Shown piece by piece: positions 33,584-42,513 of a stretch of 64,000 nucleotides of DNA. Origin of the DNA: Sporanaerobium hydrogeniformans (GTDB taxonomy: Bacteria; Bacillota; Clostridia; Lachnospirales; Cellulosilyticaceae). Numbering within the stretch: position 1 is the first letter of the stretch; each line of letters begins with the position of its first letter. Under the pieces are notes generated by a model, which was not told the DNA's origin, ran no database searches, and saw nothing but the letters and a program-made list of their open reading frames with translations. Where the stretch lies: positions 1 to 64,000 of the forward strand of contig NZ_PEDL01000006.1 in NCBI RefSeq assembly GCF_002735925.1, written 5' to 3'. Position numbers and translations under genes: made by a program.

Positions 33584-35716
33584 ATGGGACTTACCAATCA
33601 ATCTACAGGCTTTAGCCTTCATTCTACAACCTCTGAACTCCTCACGTCACACCCCGTCATTGCTTTAGCTGGAAATCCTAACGTGGGCAAAAGTACCCTT
33701 TTTAACGCTTTAACAGGCCTTAATCAACATACTGGTAATTGGCCTGGAAAAACTGTATCTAACGCTCGTGGTACAACTACTTACAACAATGAGGTTTTTT
33801 CCCTCGTTGATTTACCTGGTACTTATTCTTTAATGGTCAGCTCTGTAGAAGAAGAAATTGCGAGAAACTTTATTTGTTTTGAAAAACCAGACGTTACCAT
33901 TATCGTTGCTGATGCTACTATCTTAGAACGTCATTTGAATTTAGCTCTTCAAATTTTAGAGGTTACTCCTTATGCTATCTTATGTGTTAATCTCTTAGAT
34001 GAAGCCCAAAAAAAAGGAATTCATATTGATTTAGATAAGCTTTCTAGTTGGCTTCATATCCCTGTTGTAGGAACAAGTGCCCGTTCCTCTGAAGGGTTAA
34101 CTGACCTAATGGCCACTGTAAGTATGTGTTGTAAAGAAAAGAAAAGTACCTTCTTTAAAGTTGACTATCCAGCACCTGTTGAAAAAGCTATTACTTGTTT
34201 ATTACCTGCCTTTGAAGAACTTGCTCCTCTCTTTCCAAGCCGCTTCCTTGCTCTTCGTTTACTTCTTCAAGATCAAAGCTTTTTTAACTCTCTAGAAGTT
34301 TACCTAGGGCAAAACATCTTAGATACTCCCACCTTGAAACACGCGCTTAGTACAGCCAAATGCATACTTGAACAACATACTCTCTCTAGTGAAAACTTAC
34401 ATCCTCTTTTAGTTGAAAGTCTCGTATATACTTCTGATAAAATCTACCATCAATGTGTTACCTTGGAAAATAGTAACTATCACCAAAGAGACCGCCGCCT
34501 AGACCATCTTCTTACCTCTAAACGAACAGGACTTCCCATTATGCTTCTTCTTTTAGGTTTTATTTTTTGGCTTACCATTGTAGGAGCTAATTATCCTTCT
34601 GAATGGCTTGCTTCTATTTTATTTAGTTTACAAGATAAACTTTTACTTTTATTTAATGACTGGGGAATGGCTCCTCCTTTAACAAGCCTTCTTGTACTAG
34701 GTATTTATCGCACACTGGCTTGGATTATCTCTGTTATGCTTCCTCCTATGGCCATTTTTTTTCCTCTCTTTACACTTTTAGAAGACTCAGGTTACCTCCC
34801 TCGTATCGCCTTTAATATGGATCAATACTTTAAGAAGGCTTGTGCCCACGGTAAACAATGCCTCACTATGTGTATGGGCTTTGGCTGCAATGCTTGTGGA
34901 GTCATAGGCTGTCGCATTATTGATTCCCCACGGGAGCGACTTCTTGCCATCCTTACTAATAATTTTGTTCCTTGTAATGGACGTTTTCCAACGCTTATTG
35001 CTCTTATTAGCCTTTTCTTTGTAACAGGTATTGCTTCTCCATTCCAATCCTTAGTAGCCACACTTATTCTTCTTTTTTTTATTTTATTAGGGGTAGGAAT
35101 GACTCTTTTAAGCTCTAAACTTCTTTCACTTACTTTTCTAAAAGGACTTCCCTCTTCTTTTATACTGGAATTACCACCTTATCGAAGACCTCAGTTTTTC
35201 AAGGTATTAGGACGCTCTCTTCTTGACCGTACACTGTTTGTTTTGGGGCGAGCAATCATTGTAGCTGCTCCCTTTGGATGTATCATTTGGCTTTTTTCTA
35301 ATACTTATCTGGGTGGTATCAGCTTACTGCAACTCTGTGCGAATTTCCTTGATCCCTTTGCCCGCCTTATAGGTCTAGATGGTATCATTCTGATGGCCTT
35401 CCTCCTAGGCTTTCCAGCTAATGAAATTGTCATACCGCTTATCATTATGGGCTATTTAGCAACTGGAAACCTGACTGATCTAACACATTTATCTGCTCTT
35501 CGTGAGCTCCTTGTGGCTCATGGTTGGACTTCATTAACCGCACTCTGTACAATGCTCTTTTCACTCTTTCACTTTCCGTGTGCCACTACTTGTCTGACTA
35601 TTTATCATGAAACAAGAAGTTTAAAGTGGACGGTTTTTGCCTTTCTTTATCCTACTAGCATCGGTCTTCTATTTTGCTTTTTTATTACCCAATTGAGTCG
35701 CTACTTTATAGGTTAG
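33584..35716 (+). CDS. feoB: ferrous iron transporter B
   Basis: FeoB takes up Fe2+ under reducing conditions. The N-terminal G domain has G1 GNPNVGKS, G3 DLPG and G4 NLLD. A helical spacer domain follows (about 200-310), then the membrane part with gate motifs (PPMAIFFPLFTLLEDSGYLPR; CMGFGCNACGVIGCRII, with NNFVPCNGRFPTL). At 710 residues with about eight or more transmembrane helices it is full length. Strong ribosome-binding site (AAGGAGG). The 200-base gap from feoA holds a terminator and presumably a second promoter. Confidence 0.97.
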   Translation: MGLTNQSTGFSLHSTTSELLTSHPVIALAGNPNVGKSTLFNALTGLNQHTGNWPGKTVSNARGTTTYNNEVFSLVDLPGTYSLMVSSVEEEIARNFICFEKPDVTIIVADATILERHLNLALQILEVTPYAILCVNLLDEAQKKGIHIDLDKLSSWLHIPVVGTSARSSEGLTDLMATVSMCCKEKKSTFFKVDYPAPVEKAITCLLPAFEELAPLFPSRFLALRLLLQDQSFFNSLEVYLGQNILDTPTLKHALSTAKCILEQHTLSSENLHPLLVESLVYTSDKIYHQCVTLENSNYHQRDRRLDHLLTSKRTGLPIMLLLLGFIFWLTIVGANYPSEWLASILFSLQDKLLLLFNDWGMAPPLTSLLVLGIYRTLAWIISVMLPPMAIFFPLFTLLEDSGYLPRIAFNMDQYFKKACAHGKQCLTMCMGFGCNACGVIGCRIIDSPRERLLAILTNNFVPCNGRFPTLIALISLFFVTGIASPFQSLVATLILLFFILLGVGMTLLSSKLLSLTFLKGLPSSFILELPPYRRPQFFKVLGRSLLDRTLFVLGRAIIVAAPFGCIIWLFSNTYLGGISLLQLCANFLDPFARLIGLDGIILMAFLLGFPANEIVIPLIIMGYLATGNLTDLTHLSALRELLVAHGWTSLTALCTMLFSLFHFPCATTCLTIYHETRSLKWTVFAFLYPTSIGLLFCFFITQLSRYFIG

Positions 35717-35727
35717 CTCCTCCTCAA

Positions 35728-35751
35728 AAAGACACCTTACAAGGTGTCTTT
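35728..35751. terminator. bidirectional terminator between feoB and uvsE
   Basis: AAAGACACCTT / AAGGTGTCTTT, two-base loop, located between converging genes. Its right end runs into the last codons of uvsE. Confidence 0.75.
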
Positions 35752-36652
35752 AATCCTTCATTACCCAATAACCCCCTCCTATCGGTTTTAATAGGTGGGT
35801 AATAGCTAAATTTTTCTTTTTTGCTTCAAAAATCACATCTACTTCTCTAATGCCTATCGTTTCTAAAAAAGCCGTAAAAGCTTTGTAGTCTTCTTTTGAA
35901 ATATAATCTGCATGGGAAGGCTGATGTGGTTGAGGAGTACCTGTTGAAAGATGGTATTTATGAGGAGGATAGGCTTTAATGAATGCACTTACCTCTCGTC
36001 TTTGTGAGGGATAACAGCGGTCATGATGGTAGTCATAGACCCACTTTAATCCAAGCTTATTACACAGAGGCCAAATATCTTCTACACTATAACATTTATC
36101 ATCATTTTCTATACTTAAAAGTTCTGTGTCTACATAGGCTAGATTTTCTTCAAAACGCTTTAAAGCCTCTTTTTTATTACCATAAACACCTCCCACATGT
36201 AAAACAACATTATCACCTTCTAACTCCTTCATCCATTTTGTTTGTGCATTAATTTCTTCTATAGACCGTTCTACTACCTCTTTTTTAGGACTAGCTAATA
36301 CATTGAACTGTCCCGGATGGATACTAAGCCTCAGGTTATAGAAGCTTTTAAGTGCACGAATACGTCCTAAATGTTCTAGCATTTCATTATTTTGAAAAAT
36401 AACCTCTTCACTTAAGGCTTTGATTAAGGGATGGCTACAAAATGGTATAAGATCAGAAGTTAGACGATAGACATAAATCTGATGTGCTACGTTATATTCA
36501 ATAATTTTTCTTAATAAACGTATATTAGCATGCAATACTTTTGTTAACTTCTCCACTTCCTTCTTTTCTACCGTAGCTCGTCTAAAGCTCTTGAAATTTT
36601 CTCCTATGGAAAGATTAATGCATGCATAACCAGGTCTTACTTTTACACTCAT
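35750..36652 (-). CDS. uvsE: UV DNA damage endonuclease
   Basis: A TIM-barrel endonuclease that nicks 5' to UV photoproducts. At 300 residues it carries the UVDE pattern: RPGYACINLSIG at the N-terminus, LIPFCSHPLI, RLSIHPGQFNVLASP with metal-binding His, VLHVGGVYGNK, SIENDDKCYSVED with the metal Glu, and WVYDYHHDRCYPSQ. UvsE complements photolyase-independent repair and is common in spore-formers, where it helps germinating cells cope with UV damage. Monocistronic. Confidence 0.96.
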   Translation of the reverse strand: MSVKVRPGYACINLSIGENFKSFRRATVEKKEVEKLTKVLHANIRLLRKIIEYNVAHQIYVYRLTSDLIPFCSHPLIKALSEEVIFQNNEMLEHLGRIRALKSFYNLRLSIHPGQFNVLASPKKEVVERSIEEINAQTKWMKELEGDNVVLHVGGVYGNKKEALKRFEENLAYVDTELLSIENDDKCYSVEDIWPLCNKLGLKWVYDYHHDRCYPSQRREVSAFIKAYPPHKYHLSTGTPQPHQPSHADYISKEDYKAFTAFLETIGIREVDVIFEAKKKNLAITHLLKPIGGGYWVMKD

Positions 36653-36805
36653 TCTAAACTCCTTTTAGGTATTCTATATTATTTAATCTTTCATCTCTAC
36701 TTTCTTATTATCTACTCATTCAAGTGTATCTTATGCATTTTATCTTTTAATCACAGTACTCTCTTATTCTCTTTAAGTAAGTTCCATAATCTCTGCATTT
36801 ATATG

Positions 36806-36834
36806 TAAAATTATATAATTATTATATAATTTTA
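36806..36834. repeat. 29-bp perfect AT-only palindrome
   Basis: The 14-base arms are TAAAATTATATAAT and its exact complement around a central T. It lies about 60 bases upstream of the -35 and may be an operator, a cruciform or an UP-element-like bend. Confidence 0.7.
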
Positions 36835-36895
36835 TAAAAATAACTCTAAAATATATATTCTAAAATTAAATTATAAAATAAATATATAAAATATA

Positions 36896-36924
36896 TTGAT
36901 AACAAAAATAAATTAGTGCATAAT
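36896..36924 (+). promoter_or_regulatory. promoter of the ECF transporter operon
   Basis: TTGATA (36896-36901) and CATAAT (36919-36924), spacer 17, in a strongly AT-rich context about 70 bases ahead of the first gene. Confidence 0.65.
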
Positions 36925-36997
36925 CTTGTTGTGGAAATTAATTGATGTTTGTCGAAAAATCAAATAAATAATTTCAAGAAAGGATGGATGCTTTAAA

Positions 36998-37555
36998 ATG
37001 GAAAAAAATTTTTATGAAATGAATATTGTAGGTTGTATTCGTCAACTACCTCGTGTTAGAGTTGCTGACCATTTTGAAATTGCTAGCTTTGTTCTATTAG
37101 GAGATACAGAATTGGTGGTAAAAGCTGCTGCTGCATTAGCAGAAAAAATACCTGAGGTAGACTACCTTATTACAGCTGAAGCAAAGGGTATTCCTCTTGT
37201 CCAAGAATTAGCGCGTATTTTAAATATGAAAAGATATTTTGTTGCTAGAAAAAGTATCAAGCCTTACATGACAGACCCTTTTATAACAGAGGTTTATTCC
37301 ATTACCACTCAAAAAAAGCAAATTTTATGTCTTGATAAAGAAGAAAGTAACATGATTCGTGGTAAAAAAATCTTAATTGTAGATGATGTTATTAGTACAG
37401 GTGAATCTTTAAAAGCCCTTGAAGCTCTTGTAACAAAAGCAGGGGGGAAAATCGCTGGTAAAGCAGCTATCCTTGCCGAAGGAGACGCTGCTCATCGTGA
37501 GGATATCTTATTCCTTGAGCCCCTGCCTCTTTTCCCTGTTACTGTTTCGAGATAA
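36998..37555 (+). CDS. phosphoribosyltransferase family protein (APRT-like)
   Basis: A type I phosphoribosyltransferase of 185 residues. The PRPP-binding loop is ILIVDDVISTGESLKAL, and YLITAEAKGIPLVQEL corresponds to the PPi loop of adenine phosphoribosyltransferases. RKSIKPYM is the flexible loop. The enzyme would attach phosphoribose to a nucleobase or related heterocycle. It heads an operon with a complete ECF importer and a creatininase-family hydrolase, so it may trap an imported base. The base itself cannot be read from the sequence. Confidence 0.85.
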   Translation: MEKNFYEMNIVGCIRQLPRVRVADHFEIASFVLLGDTELVVKAAAALAEKIPEVDYLITAEAKGIPLVQELARILNMKRYFVARKSIKPYMTDPFITEVYSITTQKKQILCLDKEESNMIRGKKILIVDDVISTGESLKALEALVTKAGGKIAGKAAILAEGDAAHREDILFLEPLPLFPVTVSR

Positions 37556-37584
37556 CCAAATATATGGAGTTAGGAGTATAAGTA

Positions 37585-39234
37585 GTGAATTATAAAGTAA
37601 AAGATATTAGCTATCGCTATTCAGAAGATGGAAAGAACGTCTTGAATCATGTCAATTTTACAATTGAACAAGGTAAAGTGACTGCCATTGTCGGTCCTAG
37701 TGGTTGTGGTAAATCCACACTTATTCAAATTTTCAGCAAGGTCATCCCCTCTCTTATTATGAATGGTGTATTAGAAGGTTCTTTTGATATGCCTGAAGGC
37801 ACCTTTGTAAGTGTGGTTAGCCAAACTCCTGAAAACCAACTATTTGGTTATGGTGTAGAGGATGCTATTGCCTTTGGTATGGAAAATTTAGGTATCAGTC
37901 AAGAGGAAATCGTAGAACGTATGGAATATGTTCTGGACCTTCTTAATCTTCAGCACCTTAGAAACCGTAGTGTTGCTACCTTATCTGGAGGACAAAGACA
38001 ATCTGTTTGTATCGCTTCTGTCCTTGCCATGAACCCTGATATTCTCATTATGGATGAGCCTGTAAGCTCCTTAGATCCTAATGGCAAATTAATGGTTCAA
38101 AGCATACTCGGTCAATTGCGCGTAAGTGGCACAACAACAGTACTTGTAGATAACAATCTGGTTTGGTCTGCTGATATCGTAGACCACGTCATTGGGCTCT
38201 TAGATGGTGAAGTAGTCTTTGATGGTACCCGTGATGAATTCTTTAGAGATTTTTCATTACAAAAAAAATTAGGGGTTATCATCCCTCAAGAAGTGGAAAT
38301 CTACCGTGAACTTTCTAAATATTTTAAGGAAATTGACTTATTCTATACATTAGAAGAAGCTAAAACTCAAATTGAGCAACTAATTACTAAGGGTTCTGGC
38401 TTAAAAAGCTTTAGTGAATCTTGTAGTTGTGCTCCTATTATTACAACTCATAACCTCACTAAAACCTTTTCAGATGGGTTTCATGCCTTAATGGATGTAA
38501 ATGCCAATCTACCAGTAGGTCAAGTCATTGCTATTTTAGGACAAAATGGATCGGGTAAAACAACTTTTGTTAAGCATCTTAATGGCCTTTATAAGCCTAC
38601 TTCTGGTGATGTACGTTATAAAGGTGATTCTACGCTTAAAAAAACGGTAGCTCAAATTTCTAAAGATATCATTTTAGTATTTCAACACCCTGAACATATG
38701 CTTTTTGAAGAAACCGTTGAGAGAGAACTTACTTTTTGTGCACGTATGCAAAATGTACCTTTTACCGAGAAACAACTCGAGGAGGTACTTAACCGTTATG
38801 ACTTATCAGATGAAAGAGAAACCTTCCCTCTCAATCTCTCAATGGGTAAGAAACATATGCTCACTATTCTTTCTGTTCTTTTCTCTAGTGCAGATGTGAT
38901 TATCTTAGATGAGCCTACTTTAGGCATGGATGACTTTCTTGTAAAAGATTTAGAGCAAATGATCCATACGCTTACAGCAGCTGGTAAAACTGTTGTTATT
39001 ATTAGTCATGAGATTCCTCTTGTCTTTAAATTAGCAGATAGTGCCATCCTTTTAAATCAAGGCAAAAAGCTATTTGAAGGCTGTAAAGAAGAGTTATCTC
39101 GTAAAGAAGAGTTGTTTGATGCCATTCATATTGCTCTTCCACCTGTTGTTGCGTTATCTAAGTCTTTAGGCTTAGAGCAAATCTGTTATACTGTTGAAGA
39201 ATTTGCAGAAAAAATTAAAAAACTTAAAAAGTAG
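37585..39234 (+). CDS. ECF transporter ATPase, fused EcfA-EcfA'
   Basis: A 549-residue protein with two ABC ATPase domains. First: Walker A GPSGCGKST, Q-loop VVSQTPENQLF, signature LSGGQRQ, Walker B ILIMDEP. Second (from about residue 290): Walker A GQNGSGKTT, Q-loop FQHPEHMLF, a degenerate signature LSMGKK, Walker B VIILDEP and SHE. The Q-P-E-N-Q / H-P-E signatures after the Q-loop are typical of energy-coupling factor ATPases. It starts with GTG at 37585 (ribosome-binding site TTAGGAG). It energises EcfT and the S component of this operon. Confidence 0.92.
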   Translation: MNYKVKDISYRYSEDGKNVLNHVNFTIEQGKVTAIVGPSGCGKSTLIQIFSKVIPSLIMNGVLEGSFDMPEGTFVSVVSQTPENQLFGYGVEDAIAFGMENLGISQEEIVERMEYVLDLLNLQHLRNRSVATLSGGQRQSVCIASVLAMNPDILIMDEPVSSLDPNGKLMVQSILGQLRVSGTTTVLVDNNLVWSADIVDHVIGLLDGEVVFDGTRDEFFRDFSLQKKLGVIIPQEVEIYRELSKYFKEIDLFYTLEEAKTQIEQLITKGSGLKSFSESCSCAPIITTHNLTKTFSDGFHALMDVNANLPVGQVIAILGQNGSGKTTFVKHLNGLYKPTSGDVRYKGDSTLKKTVAQISKDIILVFQHPEHMLFEETVERELTFCARMQNVPFTEKQLEEVLNRYDLSDERETFPLNLSMGKKHMLTILSVLFSSADVIILDEPTLGMDDFLVKDLEQMIHTLTAAGKTVVIISHEIPLVFKLADSAILLNQGKKLFEGCKEELSRKEELFDAIHIALPPVVALSKSLGLEQICYTVEEFAEKIKKLKK

Positions 39235-39248
39235 TAAGGAGGAAAAAG

Positions 39249-40073
39249 ATGGATTACTTACAATATGTAGATGGCAACTCCTTACTTCACCGTTTAGACC
39301 CTCGTACAAAATTTATGTTTTTTGTGGTCATGGCAGTTGTGACAAGTGTTATTAAATCAGGAGTTGCATTACTTTTCTTATTTGGCTTTTTTATGATTAT
39401 GTGGCATATAAGCCACATTCAGAAATACATTTTAGTACTAGCAGGAAAATTAAAGGTTTTACTTGTGTTTATTTTCTTTTTATGGCTTATTTTAGGTCTT
39501 TTTGAATCACCTATTGTGCCTTATGGTCCGATTTTTTATAAAAGACTTCTTCCTTTTATAAATGGTCAAGAGCTTTATATTTGTTTTGATTGGTATGACT
39601 TGTATAAAGGTGGCGTTTATGCCTTACGCATCTTCCTTATGATTTCTTCTTTTTATACAGTTTTACTTACTACTAACTTTAGTGAAATTATACTCGGTCT
39701 TCGTAAGTGGCATATTCCTTATACTGTTGCCTTTGCTATTGGTCTTATTTTTCAAATTATCCCTATTGTCATCTCTGAGCTTAAGGCCATTATGGAAGCT
39801 CAAAGCTCTCGTGGCTTAGAGATTGAGGACTGTGGATGGATGACAAAGATTAAAAACTATGTGACCTTTTCACTTCCTTTACTGTTTCGTGTTATTAGCA
39901 AAGGACAAGCTATTTCACTTGCTATGCACTATTATCAGTTGGATTTTAAAGTGCATCGTACAACCTATAAAGGTATTAAGGCAACCTACTATGATGCTTA
40001 CTTTGTTATCGCTAATAGCCTAGCTATTAGTATTACTATTCTATTACGTATTTATTTCTACATACCTGTTTAA
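39249..40073 (+). CDS. ECF transporter transmembrane protein EcfT
   Basis: A 274-residue membrane protein with about five or six helices (approximately 25-55, 66-83, 115-140, 160-185, 205-225, 250-270). The cytoplasmic coupling motifs are present: SLLHRLDPRTKF at the N-terminus and AQSSRGLEIED, the Ala-Arg-Gly motif that contacts the ATPases (here S-SRG). Strong ribosome-binding site; 14 bases after the ATPase gene. EcfT couples ATP hydrolysis to reorientation of the S component. Confidence 0.93.
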   Translation: MDYLQYVDGNSLLHRLDPRTKFMFFVVMAVVTSVIKSGVALLFLFGFFMIMWHISHIQKYILVLAGKLKVLLVFIFFLWLILGLFESPIVPYGPIFYKRLLPFINGQELYICFDWYDLYKGGVYALRIFLMISSFYTVLLTTNFSEIILGLRKWHIPYTVAFAIGLIFQIIPIVISELKAIMEAQSSRGLEIEDCGWMTKIKNYVTFSLPLLFRVISKGQAISLAMHYYQLDFKVHRTTYKGIKATYYDAYFVIANSLAISITILLRIYFYIPV

Positions 40074-40109
40074 ATAGGGGATTTAAGCCCCATTACAAGG
40101 AGGATTATC

Positions 40110-40888
40110 ATGATTACAAAATGGGAAAATCTTACCCGAGATGAAATTGCAGCACTTGATAAGAACAAAACACTTATTCTTTTACCGACTTCTGCTACTG
40201 AACAACACGGTGCACATCTTCCTGTTGGCACAGATGCTATTATCCTTTCGACTCTTATTGATAAACTCGTTAAGGAGCATAGGTTTGAAGCAGGTAATCT
40301 TGTTTTTGCCCCTCAACTTAATGTGGGCAAAAGCAATGAGCACATGGGATTTGCAGGTACCCTTACTTTCGGTACTCAAACCTTTTATGCTTTACTTCAT
40401 GATTTAGCCAGCGCTATTGCTGCAAGTGGCTTTAAAAAGCTTGTGCTTTTTAACAGCCATGGTGGTAATACTGATATGCTTAATATGATTAGTAGAGACT
40501 TACGTATTGATCTCAATCTTGATGTTTTTGTTTTCGACTGGTGGTTTACAGATTTCTGGTCTGAAGGACTTCAAGGTCTTCAGGAATCTGATAAATATGG
40601 TGTTTTCCATGCCTGTGAATTAGAAACCTCTCTTATGTTAGCAGCTCGTCCTGAAACTGTTCATATGGAACTTGCAGTAGATGAAGCACCTAATCCCTGT
40701 TTTACAGGTGATAAATTTGTTACGGTTTTCGGTCCTTATAATGCAGGCTGGAAAACCAAAGATGTTACTAAAAGTGGTGTAATTGGGGCCCAACCTATGC
40801 TACTTGTGAAAAAGGTCATAAGCTTTTTGATTACGCGTGTAAGAAGCTTCTTGATATATTTAAAGAAATGGCAGAAATTAATTATTAA
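40110..40888 (+). CDS. creatininase-family amidohydrolase, frameshifted near the 3' end
   Basis: Metal-dependent hydrolases of this family open cyclic amides or remove formyl groups. Ligands are present: SATEQHGAHLPVGTD (Glu31, His33, Asp42), NSHGGNTDML and FHACELETSLML. The open frame as given continues to 40937 and overlaps the next gene by 31 bases with an improbable C-terminus. In the -1 frame from 40790 it reads PTYATCEKGHKLFDYACKKL and continues 13 residues to INY, the expected creatininase end, stopping at 40888. The next gene's ribosome-binding site AAGGAGG (40893-40899) follows. One base appears to be missing in GGGGCCC (40785-40791): either a sequencing error or a real mutation. Substrate unknown. 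Confidence 0.85.
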
Positions 40889-40906
40889 TTCTAAGGAGGA
40901 TTTACA

Positions 40907-41479
40907 GTGCAAGACAAGAAGAAATTTTCATTTGTAAATATTATTTTCTTTGTAGTATTTGGGGTATTAACAGGTGTTTTATGGGCTTATCTCTGTCCCA
41001 TTCCTTTAATTCCTGGTGCCGTTCATTTTAGAACCTTCGCCTTTATTATCGTTGTAGTTGGTTATCTTTTCGGACCTGTTACAGGCTTCTTTGCTGGTTA
41101 TATAGGAACTATCGTATGGGCTTTACTCTCTGGTAACTTTATTCCACTCCATTCCCCTTTAGCAGACGGTATTACCGTAGGACTCTCAGCAGCTCTTCCT
41201 GCTTTGATTCATTTAAAGAATGGTAAAGTTGATTTACTTCAACTTATAGAAAACAAAGGTAAATTTATTGGTGTTTGTTTATTCTGGAGTATCTTATTTG
41301 GAGTTCTTATGATTCTTACAACAAGCCTATCCCTTTCTTACTTCGCAGGTTTAGACTATACCTTCTGCATCCTTTGGATTGGTATTGCAGATGTTGTACC
41401 AATTGCCCTTACACCTTTTGTTATCTTACTTCTTGCTAAGAGAATGAAAAATATCCGCAATATCGTTCCTTATATTTAG
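40907..41479 (+). CDS. ECF transporter substrate-binding S component
   Basis: A 190-residue, six-helix membrane protein (about 10-28, 40-60, 62-80, 88-103, 120-145, 155-180) with the S-component style of short loops and small-residue helices (for example GYLFGPVTGFFAGYIGTIVWALLSG). It starts with GTG at 40907, 7 bases after AAGGAGG. The adjacent EcfT and fused ATPase complete a dedicated importer. I do not recognise the S-component class, so the vitamin or base transported is unknown. Confidence 0.82.
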   Translation: MQDKKKFSFVNIIFFVVFGVLTGVLWAYLCPIPLIPGAVHFRTFAFIIVVVGYLFGPVTGFFAGYIGTIVWALLSGNFIPLHSPLADGITVGLSAALPALIHLKNGKVDLLQLIENKGKFIGVCLFWSILFGVLMILTTSLSLSYFAGLDYTFCILWIGIADVVPIALTPFVILLLAKRMKNIRNIVPYI

Positions 41480-41505
41480 AAGTACATAAAAACGCGTAAT
41501 CACTA

Positions 41506-41552
41506 AAAGGGAGTTTATGAGTGAATAAGTAATTCACTCATAAACTCCCTTT
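41506..41552. terminator. strong terminator after the ECF operon
   Basis: 20-bp perfect stem (41506-41525 with 41533-41552) around a 7-base loop; the T-run on the plus strand is short (CCCTTTATC). Confidence 0.8.
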
Positions 41553-41582
41553 ATCTCATTTAATAACTACTCACAAGCAATA

Positions 41583-41619
41583 AAAAACTAGCTTAAAAAC
41601 ACTCTCTAAGCTAGTTTTT
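41583..41619 (-). terminator. terminator of the first NlpC gene
   Basis: 13-bp perfect stem (41583-41595 with 41607-41619) with a T-run on the minus strand, immediately after the stop codon. Confidence 0.8.
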
Positions 41620-41626
41620 AACCTTA

Positions 41627-42370
41627 TTATTCAATAACACGCTTGTAGCCCATAATAGGTGCCATACCCCTTTGCATCATTGGACTTACTTTTACTGTAC
41701 TGCCTGGTACTGTGGCATGGACAACTGTATCATTACCTACATAAATTGCTACATGATTGACTGTACCATAACCATAAAATACTAAATCTCCAGGTTTTAA
41801 TTGTTCACGTGATACTTTGTAACCATTTGATGCAAACTGTCCTCTAGAGCTTCTAGTTAATGTCACTCCAAAGTGCTTAAAAACAGCTGTTGTATAACCT
41901 GAACAATCAACACCTTTATTTAAATCATTACCTCCTGAACGATAAGGAGTACCAACAAATTGTTTGGCATAGTTAACAACTTGCTCCCCTATAGATAGTT
42001 CTTGCTTTTTAGGTGCCTCAACCTTTTCTTCTTTTGTTACTTCCATATTTACTTCTGGTGCTACAGACACCTCTTCTTCTGCCTTCACTTCTACGGAGCT
42101 AGCAGCTTCCTTTATATATTGTTTTTCCAAATAGACAATCTCATTCTCTTCGATTAAAACCCCATAATAACCTTCTGTTTCTTCTACAATAACTATTTCT
42201 TCACCTTCTCTTATATAACAGGCTACTTCTCCGTTGTTATCAGGTATGACATAGGCATAGGCTGTTTCTGTGGCTACACCATTTTTTTCTTCTGCAGCTA
42301 ATAAACTTGTTGAAAGAATTGTAAAAGACATGAATACGGTGGCTAAAATCTTAAGAGTTTTGCTTTTCAC
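41627..42370 (-). CDS. secreted SH3 and NlpC/P60 peptidoglycan endopeptidase
   Basis: A 247-residue exported protein: signal peptide (about 1-26), an SH3-like region (about 35-85), a Glu/Val/Lys linker, then an NlpC/P60 domain with the Cys-His-His triad. The nucleophile is in GVDCSGYT near residue 156, His in VNHVAIYVG and HATVPG. It would cut D-gamma-glutamyl-diamino acid bonds in the wall. It is a close paralogue of the gene at 42.5-43.4 kb and has an almost identical promoter. Confidence 0.9.
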   Translation of the reverse strand: MKSKTLKILATVFMSFTILSTSLLAAEEKNGVATETAYAYVIPDNNGEVACYIREGEEIVIVEETEGYYGVLIEENEIVYLEKQYIKEAASSVEVKAEEEVSVAPEVNMEVTKEEKVEAPKKQELSIGEQVVNYAKQFVGTPYRSGGNDLNKGVDCSGYTTAVFKHFGVTLTRSSRGQFASNGYKVSREQLKPGDLVFYGYGTVNHVAIYVGNDTVVHATVPGSTVKVSPMMQRGMAPIMGYKRVIE

Positions 42371-42429
42371 TATTATTTCCCCCTGAATGTTTATCTATTT
42401 ATCTTGTACGTTAATATATTATTTATAAA

Positions 42430-42470
42430 TGTTACGAACTTATTATAAACTATAACTTTTTGTATGTCAA
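42430..42470 (-). promoter_or_regulatory. consensus promoter and WalR-box-like element, first NlpC gene
   Basis: Minus strand TTGACA (42465-42470), 17 bases, TATAAT (42442-42447): a perfect consensus promoter. On the plus strand TGTTAC-N5-TATTAT (42430-42446) matches the WalR box (TGTWAH-N5-TGTWAH) at 11 of 12 positions and overlaps the -10 and start region. Confidence 0.75.
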
Positions 42471-42513
42471 CTATTGACTAAATTATTAAAAATTATATTT
42501 AAAATTTATCCAT

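Larger units (their letters stand above)
36653..36997. other. AT-rich intergenic region before the ECF operon
   Basis: No gene. It holds a 29-bp perfect AT palindrome (36806-36834), a long A/T-only stretch, and the operon promoter at 36896-36924. I looked for a purine or other riboswitch because of the phosphoribosyltransferase downstream and saw none. Confidence 0.5.

Noticed and set aside
36653-36997. Purine or other riboswitch before the phosphoribosyltransferase operon
   Set aside because: No conserved aptamer sequence was found; the leader is short and A/T-rich.
40785-40791. Programmed -1 ribosomal frameshift in the creatininase gene
   Set aside because: GGGGCCC is not in a slippery X-XXY-YYZ register here: slipping would put mismatched codons (TGG, GGC) under the tRNAs. 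A lost base explains the data better.
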